DNA from: Mycobacterium sp. 1465703.0
GTDB taxonomy: Bacteria > Actinomycetota > Actinomycetes > Mycobacteriales > Mycobacteriaceae
Assembly (NCBI RefSeq): GCF_001672975.1
Contig: NZ_LZKU01000190.1
Location: 1 to 35,943 of the forward strand
Direction of reading: 5' to 3'
DNA length: 35,943 bases
Shown here: positions 24,505 to 33,517 of the stretch, piece after piece
Position numbering within the stretch: the first letter of the stretch is position 1
How the letters are laid out: the number at the start of each line of letters is the position of its first letter
Program-made: the position numbers and the translations under genes
The notes under the pieces: generated by a model
Databases searched by the model: none
What the model saw: only the letters and a program-made list of their open reading frames with translations
What the model was told of the DNA's origin: nothing

Positions 24505-25779
24505 ATGCTGGATTTTGTCGGGTTACCGCCGGAAATCAACTCGGCCCGGATGTATGCCGGCCCCGGATCGGAGTCGTTGCTGGCCGCCGCGGCCGCGTGG
24601 AACGCAATTTCTACTGAAATGCGCTCGGCTGCAGCCAATTACGACTCGGTTGTCACGTCGCTGACCAGTGAAGAATGGCTCGGCCCGTCCTCAAGCAGGA
24701 TGTCGGCGGCGCTGGCACCGTATCTGGAGTGGCTGAACACCACCGCTGCGCAGGCCGAGCAGGTCGGCACTCAAGCCAACGCGGCCGCGGCCGCCTATGA
24801 GGCCGCGTACGCCGCCACGGTGCCCCCACCGGTCGTCGCGGCCAACCGCACCCTGCTGGCCAATCTGGTGAGCAGCAACATCTTCGGGCAAAACACCGGC
24901 GCGATCGCGACCACCGAGGCCCAATACGGCGACATGTGGGCACAAGACGCCGCCGCGATGACCAGCTACACCGCCTCCTCGCAAGCGGCGATCCAACAAA
25001 TGAGCCCGTTCCAATCACCACAGTCCGACACCACCCCTGACGGGCCGGCCCTGCAATCCAAAGCGGTTCTCGGCGCTACCAACAGCACCGCCACCAACGC
25101 CGCCGTGCGGAGCGCGGTGAACGCCCCGATGGACGCCTCGGCTGACGCGACTGCTCCTACTCAGGCCAGCGGCGGCATCTGGGACTGGCTTGGTCTTGCG
25201 CCCGGTTCGAATACCTCCACCACCGGACTGGCCGGGATTGAGAACTTCCTCAGCAATTCCAACGAGAACCTGGTGGGAGCCTTCCTCAACAACGCCACCC
25301 TGTCCGGGCTGTCGAACGGCTTCACCACCAACGGAATCCTGAACCCGACGACGTTCCTCGACACTCAAGTGGCGATGAACTCCATAAACTCGCTGAACGC
25401 CGTCGACTCCACCACCTCAGGACTGGGAGTCCTGGCCGCTGGCCTTGGAGGTACCGCGAACCTGGCATCGGTAACCGCCCCCGGCGCGGCCGCGGCGGCC
25501 GGTGTTGGACAGGCCAGCCTGGTGGGGGCCTTATCGGTGCCACAGACCTGGGCCGGCACCGGAGCAACGGTCAGCACCGTGGCGGCCACCACTCAGGTCG
25601 GCGCAGGGGCATACCACGGCTTCGGCGCCGCCACCCCGATGGTGATGGAACAGGCCGGCACACCCGGCATGCCCGGTGTGCCCCTGGCGGGCATGCCCGG
25701 TCCACACGAGGACGAGTTCTCTGACCCCATATACGGATTCCGCCCCCGCATCATCGGCCGCCCACCCGCCGCCGGATAA
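24505..25779 (+). CDS. PPE-SVP protein, second of tandem pair
   Basis: A 424-aa PPE-SVP protein similar to its upstream neighbour. It begins [20 protein letters not shown], has the W-x-G turn in [11 protein letters not shown], the [20 protein letters not shown] helix, the SVP motif GALSVPQTW near 341-349, and ends [21 protein letters not shown] at 24490-24495 precedes ATG 24505. Tandem duplication of the pair is evident from the conserved domain order; the linker (about 180-330) is the diverged part. Probably co-transcribed with the first copy and with the small secreted gene 18 bp downstream, and secreted by a type VII system. Confidence 0.9.
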   Translation: MLDFVGLPPEINSARMYAGPGSESLLAAAAAWNAISTEMRSAAANYDSVVTSLTSEEWLGPSSSRMSAALAPYLEWLNTTAAQAEQVGTQANAAAAAYEAAYAATVPPPVVAANRTLLANLVSSNIFGQNTGAIATTEAQYGDMWAQDAAAMTSYTASSQAAIQQMSPFQSPQSDTTPDGPALQSKAVLGATNSTATNAAVRSAVNAPMDASADATAPTQASGGIWDWLGLAPGSNTSTTGLAGIENFLSNSNENLVGAFLNNATLSGLSNGFTTNGILNPTTFLDTQVAMNSINSLNAVDSTTSGLGVLAAGLGGTANLASVTAPGAAAAAGVGQASLVGALSVPQTWAGTGATVSTVAATTQVGAGAYHGFGAATPMVMEQAGTPGMPGVPLAGMPGPHEDEFSDPIYGFRPRIIGRPPAAG

Positions 25780-25797
25780 CACAAGCGAGCTTGCCAC

Positions 25798-26136
25798 ATG
25801 AGAGTCTTACCACTTCTGGCCAGCGCCGTTGCCCTAGTCGGCATGGCAATACCAGCGCACGCCGACTCCGATGACGACGCGTTCCTCGCCGCACTCAACA
25901 AGGCAGGTATCACCTACCAAAATCCCGACCGCGCGATAAAGGCGGGCCAAAAGGTGTGCGACTTGGCCAATTCAGGCACCACACAACTCGACATCGTCAG
26001 GGATGTCCACGAGCTCAACCCAGCGTTCACCACAGCAAAAGCCGCCCTGTTCGTCCAGACCGCCGCCAGCGTCTACTGCCCCGAGCGCCTCTCAACCGAC
26101 GATGGCGGAACGAACCCGAACACCGCTGCCGGATAA
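25798..26136 (+). CDS. small secreted DUF732 protein
   Basis: A 112-aa exported protein. The signal peptide ends at AHA-DS (residue 22). The mature part has the DUF732 pattern (DDAFLAALNKAGITY, a Cys in KVCDLA, a Cys in VYCPE), with C54 and C94 likely forming a disulfide. DUF732 proteins are short secreted helical proteins common in mycobacteria and of unknown function. The start lies 18 bp after the second PPE-SVP gene, so it shares the Zur-linked transcript; a periplasmic or surface accessory role in metal capture is speculative. The Shine-Dalgarno site is weak (GCGAG). Confidence 0.8.
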   Translation: MRVLPLLASAVALVGMAIPAHADSDDDAFLAALNKAGITYQNPDRAIKAGQKVCDLANSGTTQLDIVRDVHELNPAFTTAKAALFVQTAASVYCPERLSTDDGGTNPNTAAG

Positions 26137-26251
26137 CTGACTACATGAGCCTCAGGCCGCAGGGCACTCCGGTGATTGTCCGCCGGGCGTGGCCGCGGCG
26201 GTCGGGTGCAAATCCGGTAGCGACATGCTACTGTTCGAGCTATAACGATAA

Positions 26252-26266
26252 TGAAAATCATTTTCA
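26252..26266. promoter_or_regulatory. Zur-like box before znuA
   Basis: TGAAAATCATTTTCA is a perfect palindrome apart from its central base. TATAAC-GATAAT at 26241-26252 directly upstream is a likely -10 region. The box lies 22 bp upstream of the znuA start and controls the five-gene zinc import operon. Confidence 0.9.
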
Positions 26267-26288
26267 TCTAAACTCGAGGAGAGCTTTG

Positions 26289-27248
26289 ATGGAAAGTCGG
26301 CCTGGTCGGCGCAGTTTGGCAGTATCGGCCGCGGCGGGCCTGGCCGCGATCCTCCTCGGAGCGGTCGCGTGTAGTGGTCACAACGCTCCGCAATCCGGAT
26401 CCAATGGCACCACCACTACCGGGGCCGGCCCCAAAATTTCGGTTGTCTCGACGATCAACGCATGGGGTAGCATCGCCGCCCAGCTCGGTGGTGACCGGGT
26501 GCAGCAGACCAGCATCATCACCAACCCCAACACCGATCCGCACAGCTATGAGCCATCGACTGGCGATGCGCGCGCGATTGCCGATGCGACGATCGTGGTC
26601 GAAAATGGCATCGGCTACGACGCATGGGCCGACAAAATGCTTGCGTCCGACCAGAATCCGAAACGCACCGTGGTCAATGTCGGTGACACCGTTGGAGTCA
26701 CCGCGGGAGGCAATCCGCATCAGTGGTATTCGCCTGACTCAGTCACCAAGGTGGCCAATGCGATCACCGCCGCTTACAAGAAAGCGGACCACAATGACGC
26801 GTCGTACTTTGATCAGCAGAACCAGCGGTTCCTCAGCCAGGGCCTGTCCGACTACCGCCGTCAGATCGCCAGCATTAAAGCCAAGTACACCGGCACGCCG
26901 GTGGGTGCTAGCGAATCGATCTTTGCCCCGCTCTCGGATGCGTTGCGCCTCAACCTGGTTACCCCGCCGGAGTTCCTGAAGGCAATCAGTGAGGGCACCG
27001 ATCCGTCGCCGGCGGACAAAGCGACCATCGACCAACAACTCAGCACCAAGGCGATCAAGGTGTACGTGTTGAACAGCCAGAACAACAGCCCAGATGTGCA
27101 GGCCCAAGCCGACGAGGCCAAGAAACAGGGCATTCCCGTCGTTACCGTGACCGAGACATTGTCGCCGGCGAACGCGTCGTTTCAAGATTGGCAATCCGCG
27201 CAGTTGTCCGGCCTGGCAGATGCTCTGCATACCGCGACAGGCAAGTAG
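26289..27248 (+). CDS. znuA: zinc ABC transporter substrate-binding lipoprotein ZnuA
   Basis: A 319-aa cluster A-I (ZnuA/TroA-type) metal-binding protein. It has a lipoprotein signal with probable acylated C28 (context GAVACS). Zinc ligands appear as H85 in NTDPHSYEPS and H144 in GNPHQWYSP; the third and fourth positions lie in the GASESIFAPLSD region and near TETLSPANAS. The usual His/Asp-rich loop of ZnuA is absent. ATG 26289 is preceded by AGGAG at 26277-26281; the longer open frame to 25956 overlaps DUF732 and the Zur box. It captures zinc outside the inner membrane and passes it to ZnuB. First gene of the operon. Confidence 0.9.
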   Translation: MESRPGRRSLAVSAAAGLAAILLGAVACSGHNAPQSGSNGTTTTGAGPKISVVSTINAWGSIAAQLGGDRVQQTSIITNPNTDPHSYEPSTGDARAIADATIVVENGIGYDAWADKMLASDQNPKRTVVNVGDTVGVTAGGNPHQWYSPDSVTKVANAITAAYKKADHNDASYFDQQNQRFLSQGLSDYRRQIASIKAKYTGTPVGASESIFAPLSDALRLNLVTPPEFLKAISEGTDPSPADKATIDQQLSTKAIKVYVLNSQNNSPDVQAQADEAKKQGIPVVTVTETLSPANASFQDWQSAQLSGLADALHTATGK

Positions 27249-28133
27249 ATGACCAGCGCGAGGACCCGCCGCGCCAGTGAGCAGGCCACCGCAGCGCCAA
27301 CGGCCGACGGGGTTGCGGTCCGGATGCGCGGCGCCTTGGCTGTGGTGGGCGGCAAGACCGTGTGGTCGGATGTATCTCTCGATATCGCGCCCGGAGAGTT
27401 CGTCGCGGTGCTAGGACCCAACGGCTCCGGGAAATCGACATTGTTGAAGGCCCTATTGGGGCTAACACCGTCCCAAGGCACCGTAGAGGTGTTGGGGGCG
27501 CGCCCCGGCCGACGCAATAACCGGATTGGGACTGTACCCCAACGGCGCGCGTTCGACGCTAGCCTGCGGATCCGGGGCATCGACGTGGTGTCGCTGGGGT
27601 TGGACGGCGCGCGCTGGGGAACACCCGTGCCGTGGCTGGCCCGGTGGCTGGCCCCGCGACGGTTCGCGGAACGGCGACGACGGCTTGAGCATGTGATCGA
27701 ACTAGTCGGTGCCAGTGACTACGCGGGGCGTCCGATCGGCCTCTGTTCCGGCGGTGAACAGCAGCGGCTGTTGATCGCGCAGGCCCTGATCCGTCAGCCG
27801 GAGCTGCTCTTGCTTGACGAGCCGCTCGACAGCCTCGACGTACCCAGCCAGGCGGGGATCAGTGCTTTGGTGGGCGACATCTGCCGCCGGGAGAACGTCG
27901 CCGTAATCATGGTGGCCCACGACGTCAATCCGATCCTGCCGTACTTGGATCGCGTCATGTACATCGCCGGCGGGTCGGCCGTGATCGGGACGCCCGAGGA
28001 GGTGATCACCGCCGACCAGCTCACCGCGCTCTACGGCACCCCGATCGAAGTCCTCCACGACCGGGCCGGGCACCTGTTCGTCGTCGGCCAGCCCGAGGCT
28101 GCACCTCCGCAGACCGCAGGAGCCCGTGCATGA
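27249..28133 (+). CDS. znuC: zinc ABC transporter ATP-binding protein ZnuC
   Basis: A 294-aa ABC ATPase. Walker A is GPNGSGKST at 56-64 (K62), the signature is CSGGEQQR at 166-173, Walker B is LLLLDEP with D190/E191, and the switch His lies in MVAHDVNP. The Q-loop is in GTVPQRRAFD. It powers the metal importer at the cytoplasmic side. It starts directly after the znuA stop codon and overlaps znuB by ATGA. The N-terminal about 20 residues are an extra polar extension (ARTRRASEQA). Confidence 0.95.
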   Translation: MTSARTRRASEQATAAPTADGVAVRMRGALAVVGGKTVWSDVSLDIAPGEFVAVLGPNGSGKSTLLKALLGLTPSQGTVEVLGARPGRRNNRIGTVPQRRAFDASLRIRGIDVVSLGLDGARWGTPVPWLARWLAPRRFAERRRRLEHVIELVGASDYAGRPIGLCSGGEQQRLLIAQALIRQPELLLLDEPLDSLDVPSQAGISALVGDICRRENVAVIMVAHDVNPILPYLDRVMYIAGGSAVIGTPEEVITADQLTALYGTPIEVLHDRAGHLFVVGQPEAAPPQTAGARA

Positions 28134-29047
28134 ATCCCGAGCTGACCTGGGACCTGATCGCCGACGCGGAGCAGATGTGTGCCTACCCGTTCATCGTCAC
28201 CGCGTTACGCGCGGGCACAGTCGTAGCAGTTCTCGCGGGTGTCGTCGGATGGGTGATGGTGCTACGCAAGGAAAGCTTCGCCGGGCATACCCTGGCCATC
28301 GTCGGCTTCCCCGGCGCCGCCGGCGCCGCCTGGCTCGGCGTGGCCACAGGCTACGGCTACTTCGCGGCCTGCATCGGCGCCGCGGTGGCGATCGCGCTGC
28401 TACCCACGGCGACCCACGCGGGCAAACTGAGCGGCCTCAGCGACGAGTCCGCCGGGATCGGCACGATTCAAGCCGTCGCACTGGCCACCGGGTTTCTGTT
28501 CGTCAGCCTCTATCACGGATTCCTCTCGGGACTGACCAACCTGCTGTTCGGCACCATCGCCGGGATCAGCTCCCAGCAACTTCATGTGCTTCTCATCGCC
28601 GCACTGGCATGCCTGATTGCGCTCGCAGCGATCGGGCGCCCCTTGCTGTGGGCATCGATCGACCCCGAGGCCGCCGCCGCCAACGGCGTCCCCACGCGGT
28701 TCGTCGCCGGGATGTTCCTGGTGGTGCTCGGCGCTGCGGCTGCTGGTGCCAGCCAGATCACCGGCAGCCTCTTGGTGTTCGCGCTGCTGGTCGCCCCGCC
28801 CGCAGCCGCATTCCACTTCACCGCCCGCCCCCCGTTGGGAATTGCGCTCTCGGTCCTCATAGCGGTGACCGTGACCTGGGTGGGGATTGGCTGCGCCTTC
28901 TATTCTCCTTATCCGATCGGGTTCTGGGTCAGCAGCTTCGCGTTCGGCGTCTATTTGCTGGCTGCTGGCTACCGGGCGAGCATCGAGCGGACGCTGCGGC
29001 GAGTCGACCGACGGCCGTCCGCGACTCGCCCGGCAGTGGCGGCATGA
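28130..29047 (+). CDS. znuB: zinc ABC transporter permease ZnuB (first copy)
   Basis: A 305-aa ABC-3 family permease with about eight to nine transmembrane helices. Typical segments are RAGTVVAVLAGVVGWVMVLR, ESFAGHTLAIVGFPGA, TNLLFGTIAGIS, the GVPTRFVAGMFLVVLG motif and ASQITGSLLVFALLVAPPAA. ATG 28130 overlaps znuC (ATGA), and the stop codon overlaps the second permease start, so the three are coupled. Forms the zinc channel with ZnuC, possibly as a heterodimer with the second copy. Confidence 0.9.
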   Translation: MNPELTWDLIADAEQMCAYPFIVTALRAGTVVAVLAGVVGWVMVLRKESFAGHTLAIVGFPGAAGAAWLGVATGYGYFAACIGAAVAIALLPTATHAGKLSGLSDESAGIGTIQAVALATGFLFVSLYHGFLSGLTNLLFGTIAGISSQQLHVLLIAALACLIALAAIGRPLLWASIDPEAAAANGVPTRFVAGMFLVVLGAAAAGASQITGSLLVFALLVAPPAAAFHFTARPPLGIALSVLIAVTVTWVGIGCAFYSPYPIGFWVSSFAFGVYLLAAGYRASIERTLRRVDRRPSATRPAVAA

Positions 29048-29934
29048 CGAGCAGCAATGGGCGGGCCAACGCGTCGGGGCCGCTGACCGGCTTGGAGAAC
29101 ATGCTGACCCAGCCTTTCATCACCCATGCACTGATGGCCGGCACCGCGGTGGCGGTGGTCTGTGGGTTGGTCGGCTACTTCCTCGTGTTGCGCGGCCAGG
29201 TATTCGCCGGCGACGCACACGGACACATCGCCTACACCGGCGCCATGGCAGCTCTGGTCGCCGGGCTTGATCCCCGGGTGGGGTTGTTCGGCGCCACTGC
29301 GATTGCAGGTGTCGCGCTGGGCGTGATCAGCCGCCGGGGGGCCGACGACGTGGCGATTGGCTCGTTCTTCGCCTGGATACTCGGCTTGGGCGCGCTGTTC
29401 TTGACCTACTACACCACCCACGGCAGCGGCATTAACGGCACCGCCAACGTTAATGTCTTGTTCGGCAGCATCTTCGGGATCAATGACCACGCGAGTGCCC
29501 TCGCAATGGCGGTTGCCGCGGGATTGGGCGTCGCGCTGATCGTCATCGCGCGCCCGTTGCTGTTTGCCACGATCGATCCGGCTATTGCCCAGGTCGCCGG
29601 CGTGCCGACCCGCCTGCTAGGCACGCTTTTCCTTGTCATCGTGGGGGTCACCGTCGCCGAGGCCACCCAGATCATCGGCGCGCTTGTCGTACTCGGGCTA
29701 CTCGCCGCGCCTGCCGGAGCCGCCATGCGGCTGACAACCCGGCCTTGGCGCGGGTTCTTGCTGTCAGCGGCCTTGGCCACCGCTGCGATCTGGATTGGTA
29801 TCACCATCGCCTACGCCGTTCCCGCGGCGCCGGCCACCTTCACCATCATGAGCACCGCCGCCACCAGCTATCTCCTCGCGAGCCTGATCAGCAACCGAGC
29901 CGGCCGGCCCCGCGATGCGCAGACGGCACCGTAA
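29044..29934 (+). CDS. zinc ABC transporter permease, second ZnuB-like
   Basis: A 296-aa ABC-3 permease, clearly a diverged relative of the upstream one: MAGTAVAVVCGLVGYFLVLR, QVFAGDAHGHIAYTGA, FGSIFGI, GVPTRLLGTLFLVIVG and EATQIIGALVVLGLLAAPAG. ATG 29044 overlaps the preceding stop codon. Two permeases with a single ATPase suggest a heterodimeric channel rather than two separate importers. GDAHGH in the first half adds two histidines that could touch metal. Followed 22 bp later by the fur-type gene. Confidence 0.9.
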   Translation: MTSSNGRANASGPLTGLENMLTQPFITHALMAGTAVAVVCGLVGYFLVLRGQVFAGDAHGHIAYTGAMAALVAGLDPRVGLFGATAIAGVALGVISRRGADDVAIGSFFAWILGLGALFLTYYTTHGSGINGTANVNVLFGSIFGINDHASALAMAVAAGLGVALIVIARPLLFATIDPAIAQVAGVPTRLLGTLFLVIVGVTVAEATQIIGALVVLGLLAAPAGAAMRLTTRPWRGFLLSAALATAAIWIGITIAYAVPAAPATFTIMSTAATSYLLASLISNRAGRPRDAQTAP

Positions 29935-29956
29935 CGCAGGAAGCAGGAGTGCAACG

Positions 29957-30370
29957 ATGGCCGCGCGACGAGTGCTACGCCGGACCCGAATGACCGCCCA
30001 GCAACAAGCAGTGCTCGACGTGCTGCGTAGCAGCGACCGCTTCCGCAGTGCCCGACAGTTCTACAACGATCTGTATCAAGCTCACGGCATCCGGATCGGG
30101 CTGGTGACCGTTTACCGGATCCTGCGCCTGTTCACCGACATGAAAATCACCGAAATCCAGCACGCCGAAGATGGCGAGATGCTTTACCGGCTGTGCACCG
30201 CCTCCCATCACCACCACCACTTACTGTGCCGACGGTGCGGGAGCGCGATCGACTTCACCGCCGACGAAATTGAGGACTTCACAAGCCAACTCGCTCAGCT
30301 ACACCGCTTTACCGACGTCTCCCATCGGATCGACTTCTACGGAACCTGTCCGCGCTGTGCCCAAATCTGA
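29957..30370 (+). CDS. Fur/Zur-family zinc-responsive repressor paralogue
   Basis: A 137-aa Fur-family protein. The winged-helix part includes RIGLVTVYRILRLF at 46-59. Metal sites are clear: a five-His run at 84-88, C91/C94 in LLCRRCG, H123 in DVSHRID and C131/C134 in GTCPRC; the two CxxC pairs form the structural zinc site. It is similar to, but clearly diverged from, M. tuberculosis FurB/Zur (Rv2359), and is not next to an smtB-type gene. ATG 29957 follows AGGAG at 29945-29949. It is the last gene of the znu operon, so the box at 26252 would make it autoregulated. It probably senses zinc and represses the surrounding boxes; whether a second Zur exists elsewhere cannot be seen. Confidence 0.88.
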   Translation: MAARRVLRRTRMTAQQQAVLDVLRSSDRFRSARQFYNDLYQAHGIRIGLVTVYRILRLFTDMKITEIQHAEDGEMLYRLCTASHHHHHLLCRRCGSAIDFTADEIEDFTSQLAQLHRFTDVSHRIDFYGTCPRCAQI

Positions 30371-30693
30371 ACGCGGCCAACCGCTTGCACTTCAACCGCT
30401 GTCGAACGCGAACCCGCACAACATTCGAGTATCAAGGTATGAGGGGTGCTGACCGGCCTTAGTTACGCCGCGAAACTGTATTCCGCTACACGTTCACTGA
30501 GTAACGCCGTCGCCAGTTGCATGTTTGTGGCGCGTCTGAAGGCGATACCTTGGTCGGAAGCTATTGACCACCGCCGCCACCGAGCAGGCCCGAGGAGGCG
30601 TTGTGCAGGGTTGCGGCCAGTACGTTGGGCCAGCCAGTAGCGTTGCGCGCCATCGGAAAAGGCGTATCAGTCTGGCAGCGTAGTGTGGGTTGG
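30371..30693. other. intergenic region between the fur-type gene and methyltransferase
   Basis: About 320 bp with no convincing gene and no Zur-like palindrome. A TAGTGT hexamer at 30681-30686, seven bases before the GTG at 30694, fits the -10 of a leaderless promoter. Confidence 0.5.
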
Positions 30694-31599
30694 GTGCGAA
30701 GCGAAGGCGATACCTGGGACATCACCACCAGCGTGGGTTCGACCGCGTTGTTCGTGGCAACAGCGCGGGCATTGGAGGCGCAAAAGCCCGACCCGCTGGT
30801 CGTGGATCCATATGCGGAAATCTTCTGCCGCGCCGTTGGCGGTTCGTGGGCTGACGTCCTCGATGGCAAGGACCCCGACCACCAGCTGAAGACCGCCGAC
30901 TTCGGCGAGCATTTCGTCAACTTCCAAGGCGCCCGCACCAAGTACTTCGACGAATATTTCCGGCGCGCGGCGGACGCGGGCGTGCGGCAGGTGGTCATCT
31001 TGGCGGCGGGCCTGGACTCGCGGGCCTACCGCTTGGACTGGCCGGCGGCGACGAAGATCTTCGAGCTCGACCAGCCGCAAGTGCTCGACTTCAAGCGGGA
31101 GGTGCTCACCGATGCCGGCGCCCAACCGCGCGCCGAGCGCCGCGAGATCGCCATCGATCTGCGTGAAGACTGGCCACAAGCGTTGCGTGACAGCGGCTTT
31201 GATCCGGCCATGCCGTCGGCATGGATCGCCGAGGGCCTACTGATATATCTCCCGGCGAGCGCCCAGGAGCAGCTGTTCACCGGTATCGACGGCCTGGCCG
31301 GCCATGGCAGCCGCGTCGCCGTCGAGGACGGCGCTCCGATGAAGCCCGAAGACTTCGAGGCAGCCGTGGCAGAAGAACGCGCCGCCACCGCCGAAGGGGA
31401 TCAGCGGTTGTTCTTCCAGCTGGTCTACAACGAGCAGCACGAGCCCGCCACCGAATGGTTTGGCAGGCACGGGTGGACCGCAGAAGGCACTCCGTTGGCC
31501 GATTACCTGCGCGAGGTCGGCCGTCCGGTGCCCGGTCCGGAGACCGAATCCCGCCCGATGATCGAGCGCAACACCTTGGTGAGCGCCGTCCGGGCTTGA
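30694..31599 (+). CDS. SAM-dependent methyltransferase (Rv0281-like, TIGR00027)
   Basis: A 301-aa putative S-adenosylmethionine methyltransferase of the TIGR00027 group that is expanded in mycobacteria. It shows [20 protein letters not shown] at the N-terminus, the SAM-binding [15 protein letters not shown] at 103-117, FELDQP, and [11 protein letters not shown]. The start is taken as GTG 30694 because it matches the family N-terminus and the TAGTGT -10 lies seven bases upstream; the open frame extends to 30601. The length equals that of Rv0281 (302 aa), its syntenic equivalent next to ESX-3. Substrate unknown. Confidence 0.85.
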   Translation: MRSEGDTWDITTSVGSTALFVATARALEAQKPDPLVVDPYAEIFCRAVGGSWADVLDGKDPDHQLKTADFGEHFVNFQGARTKYFDEYFRRAADAGVRQVVILAAGLDSRAYRLDWPAATKIFELDQPQVLDFKREVLTDAGAQPRAERREIAIDLREDWPQALRDSGFDPAMPSAWIAEGLLIYLPASAQEQLFTGIDGLAGHGSRVAVEDGAPMKPEDFEAAVAEERAATAEGDQRLFFQLVYNEQHEPATEWFGRHGWTAEGTPLADYLREVGRPVPGPETESRPMIERNTLVSAVRA

Positions 31600-31803
31600 C
31601 CCGGTTCCGATGAGTTCTCCTTGAATCGGACGGGCGCCGGAACTTCGTAGCGCCGCCATCCGACTACTACCGGGCTAGATCTTGCGCCGCCGAACAGCCC
31701 CGGCGGTTGCCGACATCGCCCGGCGAGGAGTCTCTGGCGTGGCGCAACGCGTTGTTTCGTATCGATCGGTTCGCCCACCAACCACAGTGGTAGGTGAGCG
31801 GCC

Positions 31804-33279
31804 ATGACCGCGCCGGTCTGGATGGCGTTGGCTCCGGAGGTTCACTCCACGCTGCTGAGCAGCGGACCGGGGCCCGCCGGCTTATTGGCCTCGGCCGCAT
31901 CGTGGAGCTCGTTGAGCGAAACCTATGCATCGGCCGCCGACGAGCTCAGTGCGACGTTGGAAACGGCGCAGGCCGGTGCGTGGCAGGGGCCCACTGCCGA
32001 GCGGTACGTGGCCGCGCACCTGCCCTACCTGGCGTGGCTGGAGCGGGCCAGCGCCAATAGCGCGGTCGTCGCTGTTCAACAGGAGACCGCGGCCGCCGCC
32101 TACACCACGGCATTGGCCGCGATGCCGACGTTGCCGGAACTGGCCGCCAACCATGCCACACATGCGGCACTGGTCGCGACCAACTTCTTCGGGGTCAACA
32201 CCATCCCGATCGCCGTCAACGAAGCCGACTATTCGCGGATGTGGGTTCAGGCGGCCACCACGATGACGACCTACCAAGCGGTCTCCACCGCCGCGTTGGC
32301 GGCGGCACCGCCAACCGATCCGGCGCCACCGATCGTGAACGCCACCGACAGCAGCGGCGAAGACAGCGACGACACCGGCATCGTCGACAATGACGGCGGC
32401 AACCCGACGCAGCTGAGCTGGTGGATAAACCGCTTCCTCGAGATTTTCCAGACCATAGGAAAAGATTTGGCGGAATTTCCCGAGGACCCGGCCGACGCAT
32501 TAGAGGATTTGGTAGAAGACATTTTCGGGCCGGCCGGACTCATTGCAGACGAGTTCACCCACATCGGGGAGGCCCTTCAGACTTTTCCTCAGCTAGCGGC
32601 CATTCCGCTCATCGTGCCGGGTGGATTTGCGGGGGGCGTGGCGGGCTTGAGTCTGGTGGCTGGGATCCAGCCAGCCCCAGCCCCAGCTCCGGTCGCCGTG
32701 CCGGCACCGGTGGCCTCCGCACCCAGTGCGCCTGCCGTCAGCGGCGCTCCGGTCGTCGTGAGCGCCGCCCCGGCCACTGCGCCCGCGCCGTCGTCTCCCC
32801 CGACGTCAGCACCGTCACCCGCGCCAGCCCCGGCGCCGGCGCCCGCAGCCCCAGCCCCGCCACCGCCCACTGGCGCCGAAGCGGCCGCCTTCCCCTACCT
32901 GGTTGGCGGTCCCCGAATCGGCACCGGCGCGGGCCTGAGCAGCGGCGCCCAGCGGAAGGCCCCCGAGCCCGATTCCGCCGCGGCCGGGGCGGCGGTCGGC
33001 GCCTCAGCAGCGGACAGGCAGCGGGCGCGGCGCCGCCGTCGCGCGGCGATGAAAGACCATTACCGCGGATACGAGTACCTGGATTTGGAGCCCGATGCCG
33101 GTGCGGCTCCTGACCCGGGGTCGCCGGTCGCGTCGGATCGGGGCGCGGGGTCGCTGGGGTTTGCCGGAACGGCGCCCACCCAGACCGCCGAGGCGGCGGG
33201 GCTGACCACCCTGGCCGGTGACGAGTTCAGCGACGAGCCATCGGTCCCGTTGTTGCCGGGCAGCTGGGCGAGCGACTAA
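31804..33279 (+). CDS. PPE protein, PPE3 type (Rv0280-like)
   Basis: A 491-aa PPE protein. The PPE domain begins [18 protein letters not shown], with the W-x-G turn in [11 protein letters not shown]; about two-thirds of the domain is identical by eye to the PPE protein at 16428. The middle is an Ala/Pro-rich linker (about 285-365), then an arginine run at 409-413 and [10 protein letters not shown], and the tail [31 protein letters not shown] precedes ATG 31804. It keeps the PPE3 position near eccA3 but the methyltransferase precedes it here, whereas in H37Rv the order is PPE3 then Rv0281. No Zur-like box is visible in the 204 bp upstream. Confidence 0.9.
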   Translation: MTAPVWMALAPEVHSTLLSSGPGPAGLLASAASWSSLSETYASAADELSATLETAQAGAWQGPTAERYVAAHLPYLAWLERASANSAVVAVQQETAAAAYTTALAAMPTLPELAANHATHAALVATNFFGVNTIPIAVNEADYSRMWVQAATTMTTYQAVSTAALAAAPPTDPAPPIVNATDSSGEDSDDTGIVDNDGGNPTQLSWWINRFLEIFQTIGKDLAEFPEDPADALEDLVEDIFGPAGLIADEFTHIGEALQTFPQLAAIPLIVPGGFAGGVAGLSLVAGIQPAPAPAPVAVPAPVASAPSAPAVSGAPVVVSAAPATAPAPSSPPTSAPSPAPAPAPAPAAPAPPPPTGAEAAAFPYLVGGPRIGTGAGLSSGAQRKAPEPDSAAAGAAVGASAADRQRARRRRRAAMKDHYRGYEYLDLEPDAGAAPDPGSPVASDRGAGSLGFAGTAPTQTAEAAGLTTLAGDEFSDEPSVPLLPGSWASD

Positions 33280-33357
33280 TGACGGAACTTTTTCGGCCCG
33301 CCAGCCGACTAGTGGCTGCGTGATCGTTGCATCGGCCGACCGGTCGCGCTGAGTTGC

Positions 33358-33378
33358 TAATGAAAATGATTTTCATTA
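33358..33378. promoter_or_regulatory. perfect Zur box upstream of eccA3
   Basis: TAATGAAAATGATTTTCATTA is a perfect 21-base palindrome around a central G, the best of the seven boxes in this window. Zur control of ESX-3 is established in M. tuberculosis. Confidence 0.92.
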
Positions 33379-33517
33379 AGGTGGGGGCTCGCTGTGAGAC
33401 TGCCCGACGTGCGGCTGTTGGTGTGCCGAAAATGCGAAAAACCGTACGGGAATTTCCTCAACAGCGGTAAAAGAAGGGCAATGCAGTGGTGTGCCGAACA
33501 GAGCCAAACGCCTCGAC

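Noticed and set aside
28126..29934. Apparent 602-aa fused permease frame
   Set aside because: The first half is a shadow of znuB in another frame (Arg/Gly-rich, no helices). Only the part from ATG 29044 is a real permease, and znuB itself reads in a different frame.
30561..30998. Minus-strand frame ending [11 protein letters not shown], looking like a PE_PGRS scrap
   Set aside because: It mostly mirrors the methyltransferase gene; only a short glycine run resembles PGRS and no GGAGG-N repeats follow.
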